In this document: positions 34,984-45,900 of the stretch, piece by piece
Layout of the letters: each line of letters opens with the position of its first letter
Position numbering within the stretch: the first letter of the stretch is position 1
DNA from: Daedaleopsis sinensis
Lineage: Eukaryota > Basidiomycota > Agaricomycetes > Polyporales > Polyporaceae
DNA length: 64,000 bases
Assembly: GCA_033807695.1 (NCBI GenBank)
Contig: CM066307.1
Coordinates: forward strand, 1,674,001 to 1,738,000
Direction of reading: 5' to 3'
The notes under the pieces: generated by a model
What the model was told of the DNA's origin: nothing
What the model saw: the letters and a program-made list of their open reading frames with translations, nothing else
Databases searched by the model: none
Made by a program: the position numbers and the translations under genes

Positions 34984-35870
34984 GGCAGACGGCGGGTGCG
35001 AGAGAGAGACTCGCGCACGGGCTGGCAGAGCCTGTGTCTGGATCAAGGAACAGGATAACATAACCACGGCTCGCGGCGCGCATGCATTCACCCGCAGACG
35101 CGAACTCGCCCCGAGCAATAGAGGAAGCACGGGCTTCGCTATCACGGAAGCGGGCCCATGCCTGCCTCTCTCGCCATCTCGGATGGCATCGCCCATCGCA
35201 CCCCGTCCCTGATGGACGTCTTCGCACGCGCGCCTCCTCCCCCTCTCCCCCGCGGCCGCGACTCCAACCCACCGTCCTTCTTCTGATCGTCGTACCCGCT
35301 CCCTCGGAAAGCTTCGTCCACAGACGGCCGCGGTCCCATCCACATCCCACGTCCACCCAAAACTCAAGCATGAGCCCGCGCGCCTTCCTTCAGCACCCCA
35401 ACGGCAGCCCCCACCAAATCAGCGCCCCTGCATTGCATCGAGCCCCCGCCTCCGCTGTACGTCCTCGATGCAAGGTCGCCGCTGCCATGGCCAGCCTCGC
35501 GGGGACCCACGAGACACGCACCGCGGCGCGCGCGACGAACACGGCAGCGCGATGCCCATACGCGGAACGGAGCGCAGGAAAGGGGGGCCAGATTGGCTCG
35601 CCGCGCACCGATCTCACCTCGCCGGATCGTGTCATTGTGCTGGGCGCTGGGGAACGTCGTCAGGCAGACAGAGCCAGAGACGCGCGCGGATGGAACATTT
35701 TCGCTCACCTGGCCAGGCCTGCACATGTCCATGCACATTGGCAGTGGCACATGTCGCCAGACAGATTTCCCGCGTTCTGCAGCCCGCTGCGCAACCCGCG
35801 GGAGGCGCGACGCGGAGGGCGAGCGCGAAGGGGGAGACGGCCTTCCGCATGCGGCCGCGCGGGCTCTAGC

Positions 35871-35894
35871 GAGTGCGAGTGCGAGTGCGAGTGC
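35871..35894. repeat. (GAGTGC)4 microsatellite
   Basis: Four perfect hexamers in intergenic DNA. Confidence 0.93.
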
Positions 35895-36128
35895 GAGATC
35901 GCCGCGCCCTGTCGGCGCCCCATCTGCAGCTTAATTTCCGTCAGCAGCAGCAGCGTCCGCCGTCGTGCGACAGAGAACACACTTTAACGCCACGACGGCC
36001 GTGCGTCCGCCCACGGCCAGATCCGATTCGAGCCTAGCGGGTGATGGCTGTCTGCAGTGCAAGCAGTGCGGGCGTACGCGCCGGGATCTCGCGGGCAGTA
36101 TGCTGCTGCGCGCATTGAGTGAAGAGAG

Positions 36129-36157
36129 AAGGAGGAGGAGGAGGAGGAGGAGGAGGA
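36129..36157. repeat. (AGG)n purine tract
   Basis: About nine AGG triplets inside a longer all-purine run. Confidence 0.9.
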
Positions 36158-37064
36158 AAGTAATACTAGTGCTTGCGACCATTGCAAGAGCCCGTCCGAG
36201 GGTCCCACAAAAGTGCACCCCCACGTACGCGTGCACGTGTGCCGCAATGAGTGTGGGATCCGCGTCGGGAGCCGCTGCCGTGCACGGTGCAATGCATGCT
36301 CGTGCACGTCACTGTCAGAGCGTTTCAAACAGCGTGCGCGTGCGAGATCTGCACGAGCGGTGGCGGGCACGCATATGCTTATCGCCCGCCGCGCGCAGGG
36401 AATCGGAATCTCGTCCCCATCGACATCGGCCTGCGAAGTTCGAGCTTCTGCCTGCGAGTTGCATTGCGCGAGGGACTCCGCCGCCACAAAGGGCACAACA
36501 GCATGGCGTCATTGCGCCGCGGCCGTGAGGCCTGGGAGGAGACGGCCCACGTACGGGCACGACATGATGCATGACATTGACAGCGCAAGACCAGGATCTA
36601 TCAGGCGTCGCGTCGCGTCCACGATCGCGTTTGCGCAGTGGTGAAACCATACGTTACCGTGAGCAGCGCGACGAGCCCCACGAGGCATCGGCCGTCCGTG
36701 CGTGTCACTGTGAGCCGCGACGCATTAGCACTTGCATGGGACGGGGTGCAAGGAGGAGTGTCAGCGCGACGGTCGAGCCCGAGCGTGGCTAGAGGCCCCA
36801 GGGACGTACTTGGGTGCATGTCACCCGCCCCCTTGCGGATCACGCCTCGTGTCCGAAATCCACGCACAAGGCGGGCGGGCGTGTAGGCGGGCGTGGACGT
36901 GAACGTTCGGTCGGCGAGGTGTGGCGCGTAGATCGTGCTCGCGCTCGGGCCCCGCGCGGGCTCGCTGGCAGCCTGCAGGATACAAAACAGGCATACATCT
37001 TCGGCTGCGGGTTTAGAACCCACAGAAAGTCTTTAAATCATTACAGTCGCGCGTGCGCATGCGT

Positions 37065-40000
37065 CTACTTCAGTGCCTTCTTCATTTGCTGCGTGTTCGG
37101 CCGAGAGAGAAAGCAAGGAGGTCAGCGGCGGGGCACACGGCGTGCGGGGCACCCAGATCGGGATTGCCCCGCGCGAGCTCGCACGCACCTCCTCCATCGC
37201 GTCGAGGTCGTTTGTCTCGATGCGGATAATCTGCTTCCCGGTCGCGCGCTCAATCTCCTCCATCTGCTGCCACGTCCACTTGTCGTGCACGAAGTTGATC
37301 GAGATGCCCTTGCGCCCGAAGCGGCCCGTCCGACCTGCGTGCAGCGCGCGCGAGGAGCGCGTCGTCAGCCCAGTCCAGCCCCGTATCCAACGTGAACGTA
37401 AACGCGCACGCACCGATCCGGTGGATGTACGTCTCAATGTCCGGCCGCGAGTCGCCCTTGTTCCCGAAGTGGTCGCGCTCGTTCATGAGCGGGAGGTCGT
37501 AGTTGACGACCATGTTCACCTGCATGATGTCGATCCCGCGCGCGATCACGTTCGTCGTGATCAGCACCTTCTCCTTGCCCTCACGGAAGCCGTCGATGAT
37601 CGCGTCGCGCTCCTGCGCGTCCTTCGCGCCGTGCAGCGACGCGACCTTGTGGCCCTCCGCCGTCATCCGCTGCGAAATCCGGTCGGCCGTGTGCCGGTGC
37701 TAGAGTTCGAGAACGGAAGCAAGGCACGCGCGCTGTGAGTTTTTGACTTCGTACAAACGAGGAAGTGTCTCCCGTACCTGACAGAAGATGATGCTCTGCC
37801 CGATCGTGAGCAACTGGTAGAGAGACACCAGCACCTCGTACTTGTGCTCCTCGTTCCGGCAGTCCATGTAGAACTGCCGGATGTTGTCCACGGATAGCTC
37901 GTTGCGCTGCAGCTCGATCTTGTTTGAGTTCGGCGCGAACTTGTTCGCAAAGTTTCGCACGTGGTCTGGGAACGTCGCCGAGAAGAGGATAATTTGCACG
38001 GGGCGATTCCGCGGGAGCATGCTGCACTCATGCGAACGCAGCAGCCCAGTCAGTTAAACGCGCACCAGGAACCAGGACAGCGAAAGCGCACTTCTTCACA
38101 CGGAGCGTCTGTTCGCCAAGGCCGTCCTTGTCAAGCATGTTGTCTGCCTCGTCGAGCACGAACACCTTGACCTCCGAGACGTCGACCACTTTCCGCCTGA
38201 TAAGGTCTGTCATCGTGCCCGGAGTGCCGACGATGATGTGCGCGGTAACGTTCGAGGCGCCCTTCGGGAGGCTCTCCTTGATCGCATACTCGGTTTGCAC
38301 GGCCGTGAACTTGCCCATCGCCACGACCACGGACATGATTTGTCGCGCTAACTCTCGCGAGGGCGCAAGACAGAGTGCCTGAAAGAGAAGGCGAACACGT
38401 CTTTGACACCGATCTCTTCACACAGAGCCGGATTCTGCACCTACCTGGGGCTTGTGGATAGAGTAGTCGACGCGGCTGAGCATAGTCAGCACGAAGGCGG
38501 CAGTCTTCCCTGTGCCTGACTGCGATTGTCCGATCATGTTCTGGGGCCTGTATGACGGATGGATGCATACCGTTAGTCAGGGAATGGGACGCGACGGCGG
38601 GAATGATTCATAGATGCGGGGAACAGCGTGGATTCCACACCAAGTTCCCAGGAGAACACGGTTCCCAATACACGGCGTGTGCGACCCTGTTTCAAGGCAG
38701 AATGGCGGAAGGTAGTCCTGTGTCCATTTGGGCCGCTCACATCGTGACCGTTATCAATGGCGTTCCCCGAAGAGCGTGTGTGGCTAAACCCGCTGTCCGG
38801 GACTATGAAATATGGAACGGCTGTCGCTGCTCAAATGACAATTGAAGGAGCATGGATGGGGATAGAGTGTAACGCGTGTAATGGCGTAGAACAGAAGGCT
38901 AGAGCAGCATGCCTTCAAAGATCAGACAGAATGAAGGACGTGCGATGGCCAAGCTCAGTGGCTCGGAAATTGAGGAGAAATTGGGATATAAGTGAGACAT
39001 TCCGGCCAAGTTCCCAGATACGTCATAAGGCAGGAAGGTCATCAACATCGAACAACCTCCCGGCCTGTGAATGGGTGGCTGGAACGGTAACTCAGTCCTG
39101 TGACCGGAAAGTGTTTTGACAACCGTCTAACCGTCTTCGTGTCCTATTGCAAGACGTGGCAGCCTTTGGTCTGTGGCAGGATGTACCCATTCACAGGTTG
39201 GGAAACTGTTCCATATTCACGAACTTCCAGTGCTTTGACATCTCTCAGAAATCGGCCGAGATGTATGTTCCGACCGATTTCCCAAAGAATTCCGGACCCT
39301 AGAAATCGGCCATTGCACGTCGTGTGTGGGTCAGACCCACGTCAAGGTTTGACCCACCCATATCAGTGTGCGGCTAAAGACCGCTGACCGGGAGTATAAA
39401 ATATGGAACAGCTGTCGCTGCTCAAGTGGCAACTTGGATGGGGATAGAATTACGTGGTCTCGTAACCAGACGTATAGGATCGCTCCTGATCGGGCGTTGG
39501 AGTGCGAGAAACCGAAGCAGAGAACCGATCCTATACGTCTGGTAGAATTCGTATAGACGGGTAGGGGTATCCATAGAGCGCCTGCATCATGTTGGACCGA
39601 CGCGCCGCCCAGTCCACCAGAGTCGACCACTTCACTTGCAGGTTATTCCGCATGGTGCCTCGCCGCTTTTCGAGTTGGCTGCAGCTAGTGAAAGAAGTTT
39701 GCTCAAGAGAAACCCCTACCCGGCTATACGAAAGTCACCAGACGTTATAGGACGACTCTCCGCCCGGAACTTCGTCCAAGCAGAGAACCGTCCTCTAATG
39801 GCTGGTTCGAGATTAGGATAGAGTATATACGCGTGCAAAGAGACGGCTAGCGCGGCATGCCTGTAGAGTTCAGACGGGATGAAGGGCATGCGCCACTCTC
39901 CGCCCGAATGAAATGCGTCTTGGACACCCCGAGTGCCGTAGACCGTGGGCAGTGAACCATATAGCAAGCTGATATATCTCGATCAAAGCGTAATCATGGG

Positions 40001-40837
40001 CCAAATGCGATTCACGTTCCACTTAGCGATGCATTCCGGTCCCATGCTGGTTACAGGCAGCATCTGATAAGTAACCAGAATAGGACAAGCGGTATGCGTT
40101 ATAGCTCAAGTGTCTTTATGATGGGATGTGTGGGTAAACGGCCGTGGCTGCTGACAACCGAAGATAATAAAGGAGCATGGATGGGGATAGAGCGTAAACG
40201 CGTGCAATGGAACAGAACAGAAGGCTAGCGCAGCATGCCTTCGAAATTCAGGCGAGATGAAGGGCATGCGCCACTCTGCGCCCGAATGAAACGCAGACGC
40301 GTCTTGGACACCACATGTGCTCTATCTGATTGCCCCAGGACGCACGGACGAGGGAAGTAGGAATACTCACGGGCTAGCAAGCAAGAGCGGCAGAGCACGC
40401 TCCTGGATCTTGGATGGCTTCGTGAAGCCCATGTCGTAGATGCCCTTGAGGAGGTCTGGATTCCTGTCCGCCGTCCATGCATGAGCACGCGTTCCATCGT
40501 ATCTGCAGCCTTATCCGATCGACTGACAATCCCAGTTCCTCGAAGGTCTTCGCGCTGAATAACGGCGAGTTGGGGTCCGCTTGCTGATCTGCGAGCGTGA
40601 CCTGCGAAAAACGCGTTTACGACGCGTCCTAGGGTGCATATATGTGCATGCACTCACCGAAACCTCGAAGGTGGACTTGATGAGGTCTGTGACTGGGTGC
40701 CAATGTCATCACGATCGGTGAGATGCGGGGGCAAGTGTGAGTGGCGGGGGATACTAACCAGCATCGTTCTTTGGCGAGCCCTCGGCGGGGGGGTCTGTCG
40801 CTGCAGGTGTAGCTGCAGAGGCAGCTGTTTCTGACAT
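37065..40837 (-). CDS. DBP5: DEAD-box RNA helicase Dbp5 (mRNA export)
   Basis: 454 aa in ten exons: 40759-40837, 40658-40686, 40601-40601 extended to 40528-40601, 40371-40463, 38445-38547, 38092-38378, 37778-38021, 37414-37699, 37189-37334 and 37065-37088. (Exon 3 is 40528-40601.) Motifs in order: Q motif [14 protein letters not shown], Walker A SQSGTGKT (Lys106), PSRELA, GTPGT, LDEAD (residues 202-205), FSATF, then VIARGID and [11 protein letters not shown]. The Dbp5 signatures [13 protein letters not shown] and VQVNM-like region, and the C-terminal EEQMKKALK, separate it from eIF4A. In yeast, Dbp5 works at the cytoplasmic face of nuclear pores with Gle1 to strip export factors from mRNA. 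Intron 4 (38548-40370) is 1823 nt and carries repeats. The terminal exon is only 24 nt. It is divergent from the NMNAT-like gene, with 375 bp between start codons. Confidence 0.95.
39326..39340. repeat. 7-bp palindrome with one-base loop
   Basis: GTGGGTC-A-GACCCAC within the DBP5 intron, followed by a related GACCCACCC. Confidence 0.85.
39465..39543. repeat. 18-bp perfect inverted repeat (hairpin) in DBP5 intron 4
   Basis: The arms at 39465-39482 and 39526-39543 are exact reverse complements, separated by 43 bases. In the pre-mRNA this could form a stable stem, and in DNA a cruciform. Confidence 0.85.
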
Positions 40838-41212
40838 GAGGGGACGACCCGCGGAGGATGGTGGCGGACTGACCAGGGGGAGCCGTGTAAAAACCGTCGG
40901 CGTCTTTCTCCATAGGCATCGTCGAGTGCTTTCAGTGCGATCACAAAGTCCGCCTCTCTCTACGAGGCTCTAATAGTATGTGCAATCGGAGATCAATGAT
41001 CTTATCTTATCTACTCCCTCCTAATCCGGTCGCGCGCCACAACTTTCTCTCGTCCTCCTCCTCATCATCCGCGTAAGTACTTACTGTCGAGCTCGAGCAG
41101 GTTTTGCGAGTGTAACGAATAACGAACAGGCCAAGCGATGTAAGTGCGCAAGATATCTATCTGCGTTCGACTCGGGGATCATCACCCACTCCTTCCAGCC
41201 ATCCCACGAAGC
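40838..41212. promoter_or_regulatory. Divergent intergenic region of DBP5 and the NMNAT-like gene
   Basis: 375 bp between start codons. No convincing TATA box was seen. Pyrimidine-rich stretches precede the plus-strand gene. Confidence 0.55.
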
Positions 41213-42244
41213 ATGAGCTTCAGTGCCCTCCTACAGCGCGTACAGCGCGGCTTGTCAACAGTAGAGCTCATCCACACACCCCACCCGCGATGGCCTTTGC
41301 CTCCAACCGTTAACCCCTATCGCGCCCCGACCCTCCAGATCTCCGTGCTCGACTCGTCCTTCAACCCACCAACCCTCGCGCACCTCGCGCTCGCGACCCT
41401 CCGCCCGCCTCCATCCCCGTCTCCCGCAGCCAACAGCGGCGAGAGTGACTTCGACGCGCGGCTGCTCCTGCTCTCCGTGCGCAACGCGGACAAGCAGCTC
41501 AAGCCGGGTGACGCGACCTTCGAGCAGCGCATGGAGATGATGGTTCTCCTCGCGCAGGACCTCTCAGACCTCTCCCCGTCCCTGTCCGCGGAGAACTCGC
41601 GCGGGCCCGGTGCCAGTGGCAACGTCGCCGTCGCCATCATCGACGAGCCGACCTTCGTGCGCAAGGCCGACCTCCTCCTCGACTTCCTCCGCGAGCGCAT
41701 CCTCCACCTCGGCCCAGACTCAGACTCTGCAAGCTCAGTGGCCGCAGGCGCAGTCCTCGACCTCCCTGTGCAAACGCCTCGCCCCGCTGTCCCCGTTTCC
41801 ATCACTGTCCCGGTACCGGTCCCGAAGCTCACATTCCTCATGGGCACGGACACGATCGTCCGCCTGTTCGCCCCCCGGTACTACGCCGACGCGCGCGCCA
41901 TGACCGACGCGCTGCACCGCTTCCTCTCGCCCGCGGAGAACGACGCGCGCGTGATCTGCGCGCGGCGCGCCCCTTCTAGCACGCCCACGACCGTGTCGGG
42001 GGCCGGACACGCCGTTGACGTGCCCTTGCCGGAGCGTCTGCACGACGTCGCCCCGGCAGACCGTGTGGCGTTTGTCGATATCGGGGAGAGGGAGTGTGCG
42101 TACAGCAGCAGCGAGGTCCGCGAGCGGATAGCGGGCCACGACGAGCGATGGAAGGAGATGGTCACTGCGCGGGTGGCGGAGTACATCGTTCGAAGCGATC
42201 TTTATCGTAACGGCGACAGGCACCAAGACATTAGCACATCATAG
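41213..42244 (+). CDS. NMNAT-like nucleotidyltransferase (Pof1-related)
   Basis: 343 aa, single exon, unusual among its multi-intron neighbours. Residues 41-60 contain the nucleotidyltransferase nucleotide-binding motif SVLDSSFNPPTLAHLALA, with the HxxH-type site reduced to PTLAHL. A central segment reads FLMGTDTIVRLFAPRYY, and near residue 297 there is YSSSEVRERI, corresponding to the ISSTxxR motif. This matches fungal nicotinamide mononucleotide adenylyltransferases of the Pof1 type, which convert NMN and ATP to NAD. The product would be cytosolic or nuclear. The ATG chosen is the first in frame; an N-terminal 40-residue lead precedes the fold. Substrate assignment is by family, not by diagnostic residues. 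Confidence 0.82.
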   Translation: MSFSALLQRVQRGLSTVELIHTPHPRWPLPPTVNPYRAPTLQISVLDSSFNPPTLAHLALATLRPPPSPSPAANSGESDFDARLLLLSVRNADKQLKPGDATFEQRMEMMVLLAQDLSDLSPSLSAENSRGPGASGNVAVAIIDEPTFVRKADLLLDFLRERILHLGPDSDSASSVAAGAVLDLPVQTPRPAVPVSITVPVPVPKLTFLMGTDTIVRLFAPRYYADARAMTDALHRFLSPAENDARVICARRAPSSTPTTVSGAGHAVDVPLPERLHDVAPADRVAFVDIGERECAYSSSEVRERIAGHDERWKEMVTARVAEYIVRSDLYRNGDRHQDISTS

Positions 42245-42936
42245 CTGTAGGTTGCAGATGTCGAAGCACGATCTCGTATCCTTATGAACATCGCAATGAG
42301 CAGAGGAAATAATACTGTCCAAGCAGGATCAGCAGGCGCAAGGCCTGCCTTCAACACTTCGGAGTAAATTACAGTAACGTTCGAGCGTACAGGACTGCCG
42401 AAGCTCAAAGTCGCTGAGCGGCAGGACGCATTAGTACACCACTATTCAACAAGCTCAGGTGTGCATGCGAACCATCCATATGCTCGCTACAATCAAAATG
42501 CTAGGTAGCAGGAGCCTCGCGCAAGGCCTACCCTCCACGCTCAACGCGCCGACTCGGAGGGGTGCGGTCGCGGTCTCCAAGTCAAGTCCGACTGTCGTAA
42601 TCATTCGAGATGCCCTGAGTCAGTGTGAGCGAGACGTCCAGTCGGGTATCGTGCTCCATTCCTCACCTTGCTCTGAGACGTTAACGGCTCAGTACTCAAT
42701 ATTCAATGTTTTAGCTGCCGCAGTCAGTTCACGTAGAGTCGAGTATCAGAGAGTGCGAATGGAATCTATTGTCGTAAGGAGATACACGGAAACGTTGCGA
42801 GACATGAGATGCGTGCGAGTAGCGAGACAGAGTACAGAGATGCGAAGACCTTCCAAAACTTCACGGCCCCGAGCAGCGATTAGTCCGTTATCATTATGAG
42901 TGAGAGATCGTATGCGAGCGAGACATTGTTCATTGT
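42245..42936. other. Convergent intergenic region
   Basis: 692 bp between the stop codons of the NMNAT-like gene and FAS. It should hold both terminator regions. No gene was seen; the 146-codon plus-strand frame lacks any domain. Confidence 0.6.
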
Positions 42937-45900
42937 TCATGACGACGCAGCCTGAGCGAAGGCGATGGCAGTGGTCTACAGACATGTTTGTTTTAGTCAA
43001 CAGGCACAATCACGCACAGCTGGCGCAGAACGTACCTCGGAGTGGCTGAGCGAGATGTGGACCTTCACGATCCCCTTGGCGTCGGCGGCCGCCTTGGCGT
43101 CGCCGTGCAGAGCGACCGTTGGGACGCCCGACTCGTCGGGGAGGATCTCGATGTCCTTCATCGCGGCGGCCGCGCCCTTGGAGGCGACGCCGAGCGACTT
43201 GAACACGGCTTCCTTGCCCACCCAGCGTGCGGCGAAGGAGGCAGACGGTGCCGGCTGCGCCCGGCAGTACGCGATTTCAGCAGGCGTGAAGTTGCGCTCG
43301 ACGAATGTCGGGTTCCAGGACGGCACGGAGGAGATCAGCTCTGGTGGAGAGCTGTGATCAGAGAAGCGCAATACTGACAATTTAAGAGGACGTACCTTGA
43401 TCAACCCCAACGCCAGCGGTGGCCCCACTAGACATAACCTCCGAAACAGCCTTGACGTTTGAGAAGTCCACCACGGGCTGCAAGGCGAGCTTGGCGGTAA
43501 ACTCATAGCTGCCGGTCTTGGGGTTGTACGTCGCGCGTGCCAGAGGGTTGAGCAGGACAGGCGCTTCGAGATCCTTGCTGTAGGGCGGAGCGTCCTTCAC
43601 CCGGACGAGGTTGTTGGATGTCATCATCTCGCTCATCGCCTTGTAGCACAGCCGCTGGCGGTGACGGTTCTTCGACTTGTACGCCTCGTAGACAGCTGGC
43701 TCGAGGGCAGCAAGGAGGTAACGAGCGTGCACAATCATGCAGGTACCACCAACTTGACCGAAGCCGAAGGAGGACTGGAGAGGGAAAAACATTAAGACTA
43801 ACGGATACACGGGGATCGGAGAATGCGGACATACCATGACACCAGCACGGATGCCGTCCGTATGGATGGTCTTCGACGGGAAGATCAAGTAAGTGTGCTG
43901 CTTGAAGTTCGCATCGATGTTGCTGTAAAGTCCTTCAGCAAATACACTTCGTCAATCATCGTAGAAGTACTCACTCCGCGTTACGGTTGCCAGGCACGAT
44001 ACCCGACTCCACACTCTGGAGGAGACCAGCGAGTTGCCACGCGGCGGAGCCACCCTTGGAGTGACCGCACAAGCTCTTCTGCGCCATGATAGGGACCGCG
44101 TTGCCGTTGGTGCGCCCGAGATTGGTGAACACATCGTTCCAGATGTGTGTCTCGTTCTTCTCCTGCAGAAGAACCTTTGTATCAACAACGGCGGACAGGA
44201 AGACTCATCCACGACACTTACGTTCGCGCCGGTGCTCGTACCGTGGATGGACAAGACTCCGACATCGTCAGCAGTAAGACCCCAGACCGCTAGAGCGCGA
44301 CGCAGAGGCGCCACCCGAGGATCGACGCCCTCAAGCATACCGTACGTGGCGATGGCATCCTTCTCCTGACGTGCCGCCTCCTTCTCGATGTCAGCGATGC
44401 GGTTGGACAAGTACTCGTCGTCCACGTCATTGCCCTGGCTCTTGCGGTATTCAACTTCTTCCTGGAGCTGCTGACGTTCATTGTCCAACCATTGAGAGAT
44501 CTGCTTTCGGCGGTATGACAGTTGACGCGAGCGGTATCCCAGGTCCAAGATAGGCATTGGGTGCTTCGTGTGAACCTCGCGGGCAATGGACAATGCGCCA
44601 CGGCCGGGCGCGGGGACGGAGCGACCAGCCTTGTCGCTATTGCAAAGTCAGCACTATGTAGCTAGAGCGCGATGTAACTCGATGCTTACGTAGAGGTCGA
44701 AGTGAATCCGATAACACCGCGAATGGGAGCGCCAAGCTCGAGAGCTGTCTTCGCACTCATCAGGACGTGCACGCCAGTTCCTTGCGCCTCCATGAACTAA
44801 ATAGGACGTGAGTCGTCTAAGTCTTTTCTGAACGTGAAGGAAACCCTCACCCCTGAGCGCGTTGTGGTTGCCGGACGAGACATCTCGGTCGGTTCACGAC
44901 CCATTGCGAGCTCGGTCTCTGCGTTGCTGGTGGCCTTCATGTTGGCGAACTCGTACGATCCTTCTTCGCTCAGGTCGTCGAAGCCACCGGCGAGCATCAC
45001 CTTTGCTTTGCCAGACAACAGAGTGTCACAAGCGATCTCAATGGACTGAAGCGCTGTAGCACTGTACAAGTGGGTCAATCACCTGCTGTGTGAGCACGGA
45101 GAGTCAATACTTACCATGCACCAACGGGGATCTTGATCGGCCCGCTCGAAGACAAAAGCAAGAGGTTCACCCAGCCAGCGGTGGTGTTGATGAAGCTAAT
45201 AAAGTGATGAGAAGGACGCAGATAGGGAGAATTATGCGGCTTACGTCTCCTGAAGGATGTCGTTCTGCACGTCCTTTTCGTCGCGTCGGTCCTTGAACAT
45301 GCGCGACAAGCTCTCCATACCGCCCATACCGCTGCCGATGCTAGAGCCAACTTCGGACGGGTGCATGTGCTGGTACAGCTCATAGGGATCGGTGATACCC
45401 GACATGTTGAGAGCTTCGGCGGCGCACACGAGAGCCCAAAGCGTCGCGCGATCTGTCTGGGCGATGATGTCGGCAGGAATACCGTAGCGACCCGCGTCCC
45501 AGCCAGTAGGGATCTGCCCAGCAACGAGGCGACTGAACTTGAACGCCTTGGGGACGAATACACGAGCACCCTTCTTGAACTTGACGAACCACTGGCCTCC
45601 CTCACCGGCCCACACGTCACACTTGTCGCCGTGCTCGTACTTGAACTTTTCGGCGTCGAGCTGCGAGGCTTCGAACGGCTCCAGGTCGTGCAGGAGCTCG
45701 ATCTCCTGGTTGAAGACCTTCTTCTTGGGGTCATAGCCGCGGAAGAGGTCAGGTTCTGTCCGTCGTCGTCAGTGATGTTCGCAACTCATACGGCCACACA
45801 CAACGTACCGATCAGGCGCACACCGGCATGCTGGAGGATCTCCTTCTCGTAGCGGCCCCGGACGTCCTTGTCGTCGACGGGCTCGTTTGACTTCGCATCG

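Larger units (their letters stand above)
34867..37064. other. Intergenic, no supportable gene
   Basis: 2.2 kb between the small gene and the 3' end of DBP5. A 301-codon plus-strand frame (35082-35987) runs through a translated (GAGTGC)n repeat and has no domain, so it is not called. Confidence 0.5.
38775..40312. repeat. Degenerate repeated modules inside DBP5 intron 4
   Basis: A module running from GTGTGGCTAAA through GGAGCATGGATGGGGATAGAG to GGCTAGCGCAGCATGCC is found at about 38775-38945, split over 39362-39450 and 39813-39930, and again at about 40126-40312. The last two also share GATGAAGGGCATGCGCCACTC and GTCTTGGACACC. Copies are diverged and in direct orientation. No coding capacity was recognised. 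Confidence 0.75.

Noticed and set aside
35082..35987. 301-codon plus-strand open frame
   Set aside because: Translation includes the GAGTGC repeat as alternating Glu-Cys and is otherwise Arg/Pro/Ala noise, with no splice logic or family match.
38548..40370. DBP5 as two adjacent gene fragments or a pseudogene
   Set aside because: The exons on both sides join with correct phase and complete helicase motifs, so a long intron is the simpler explanation.
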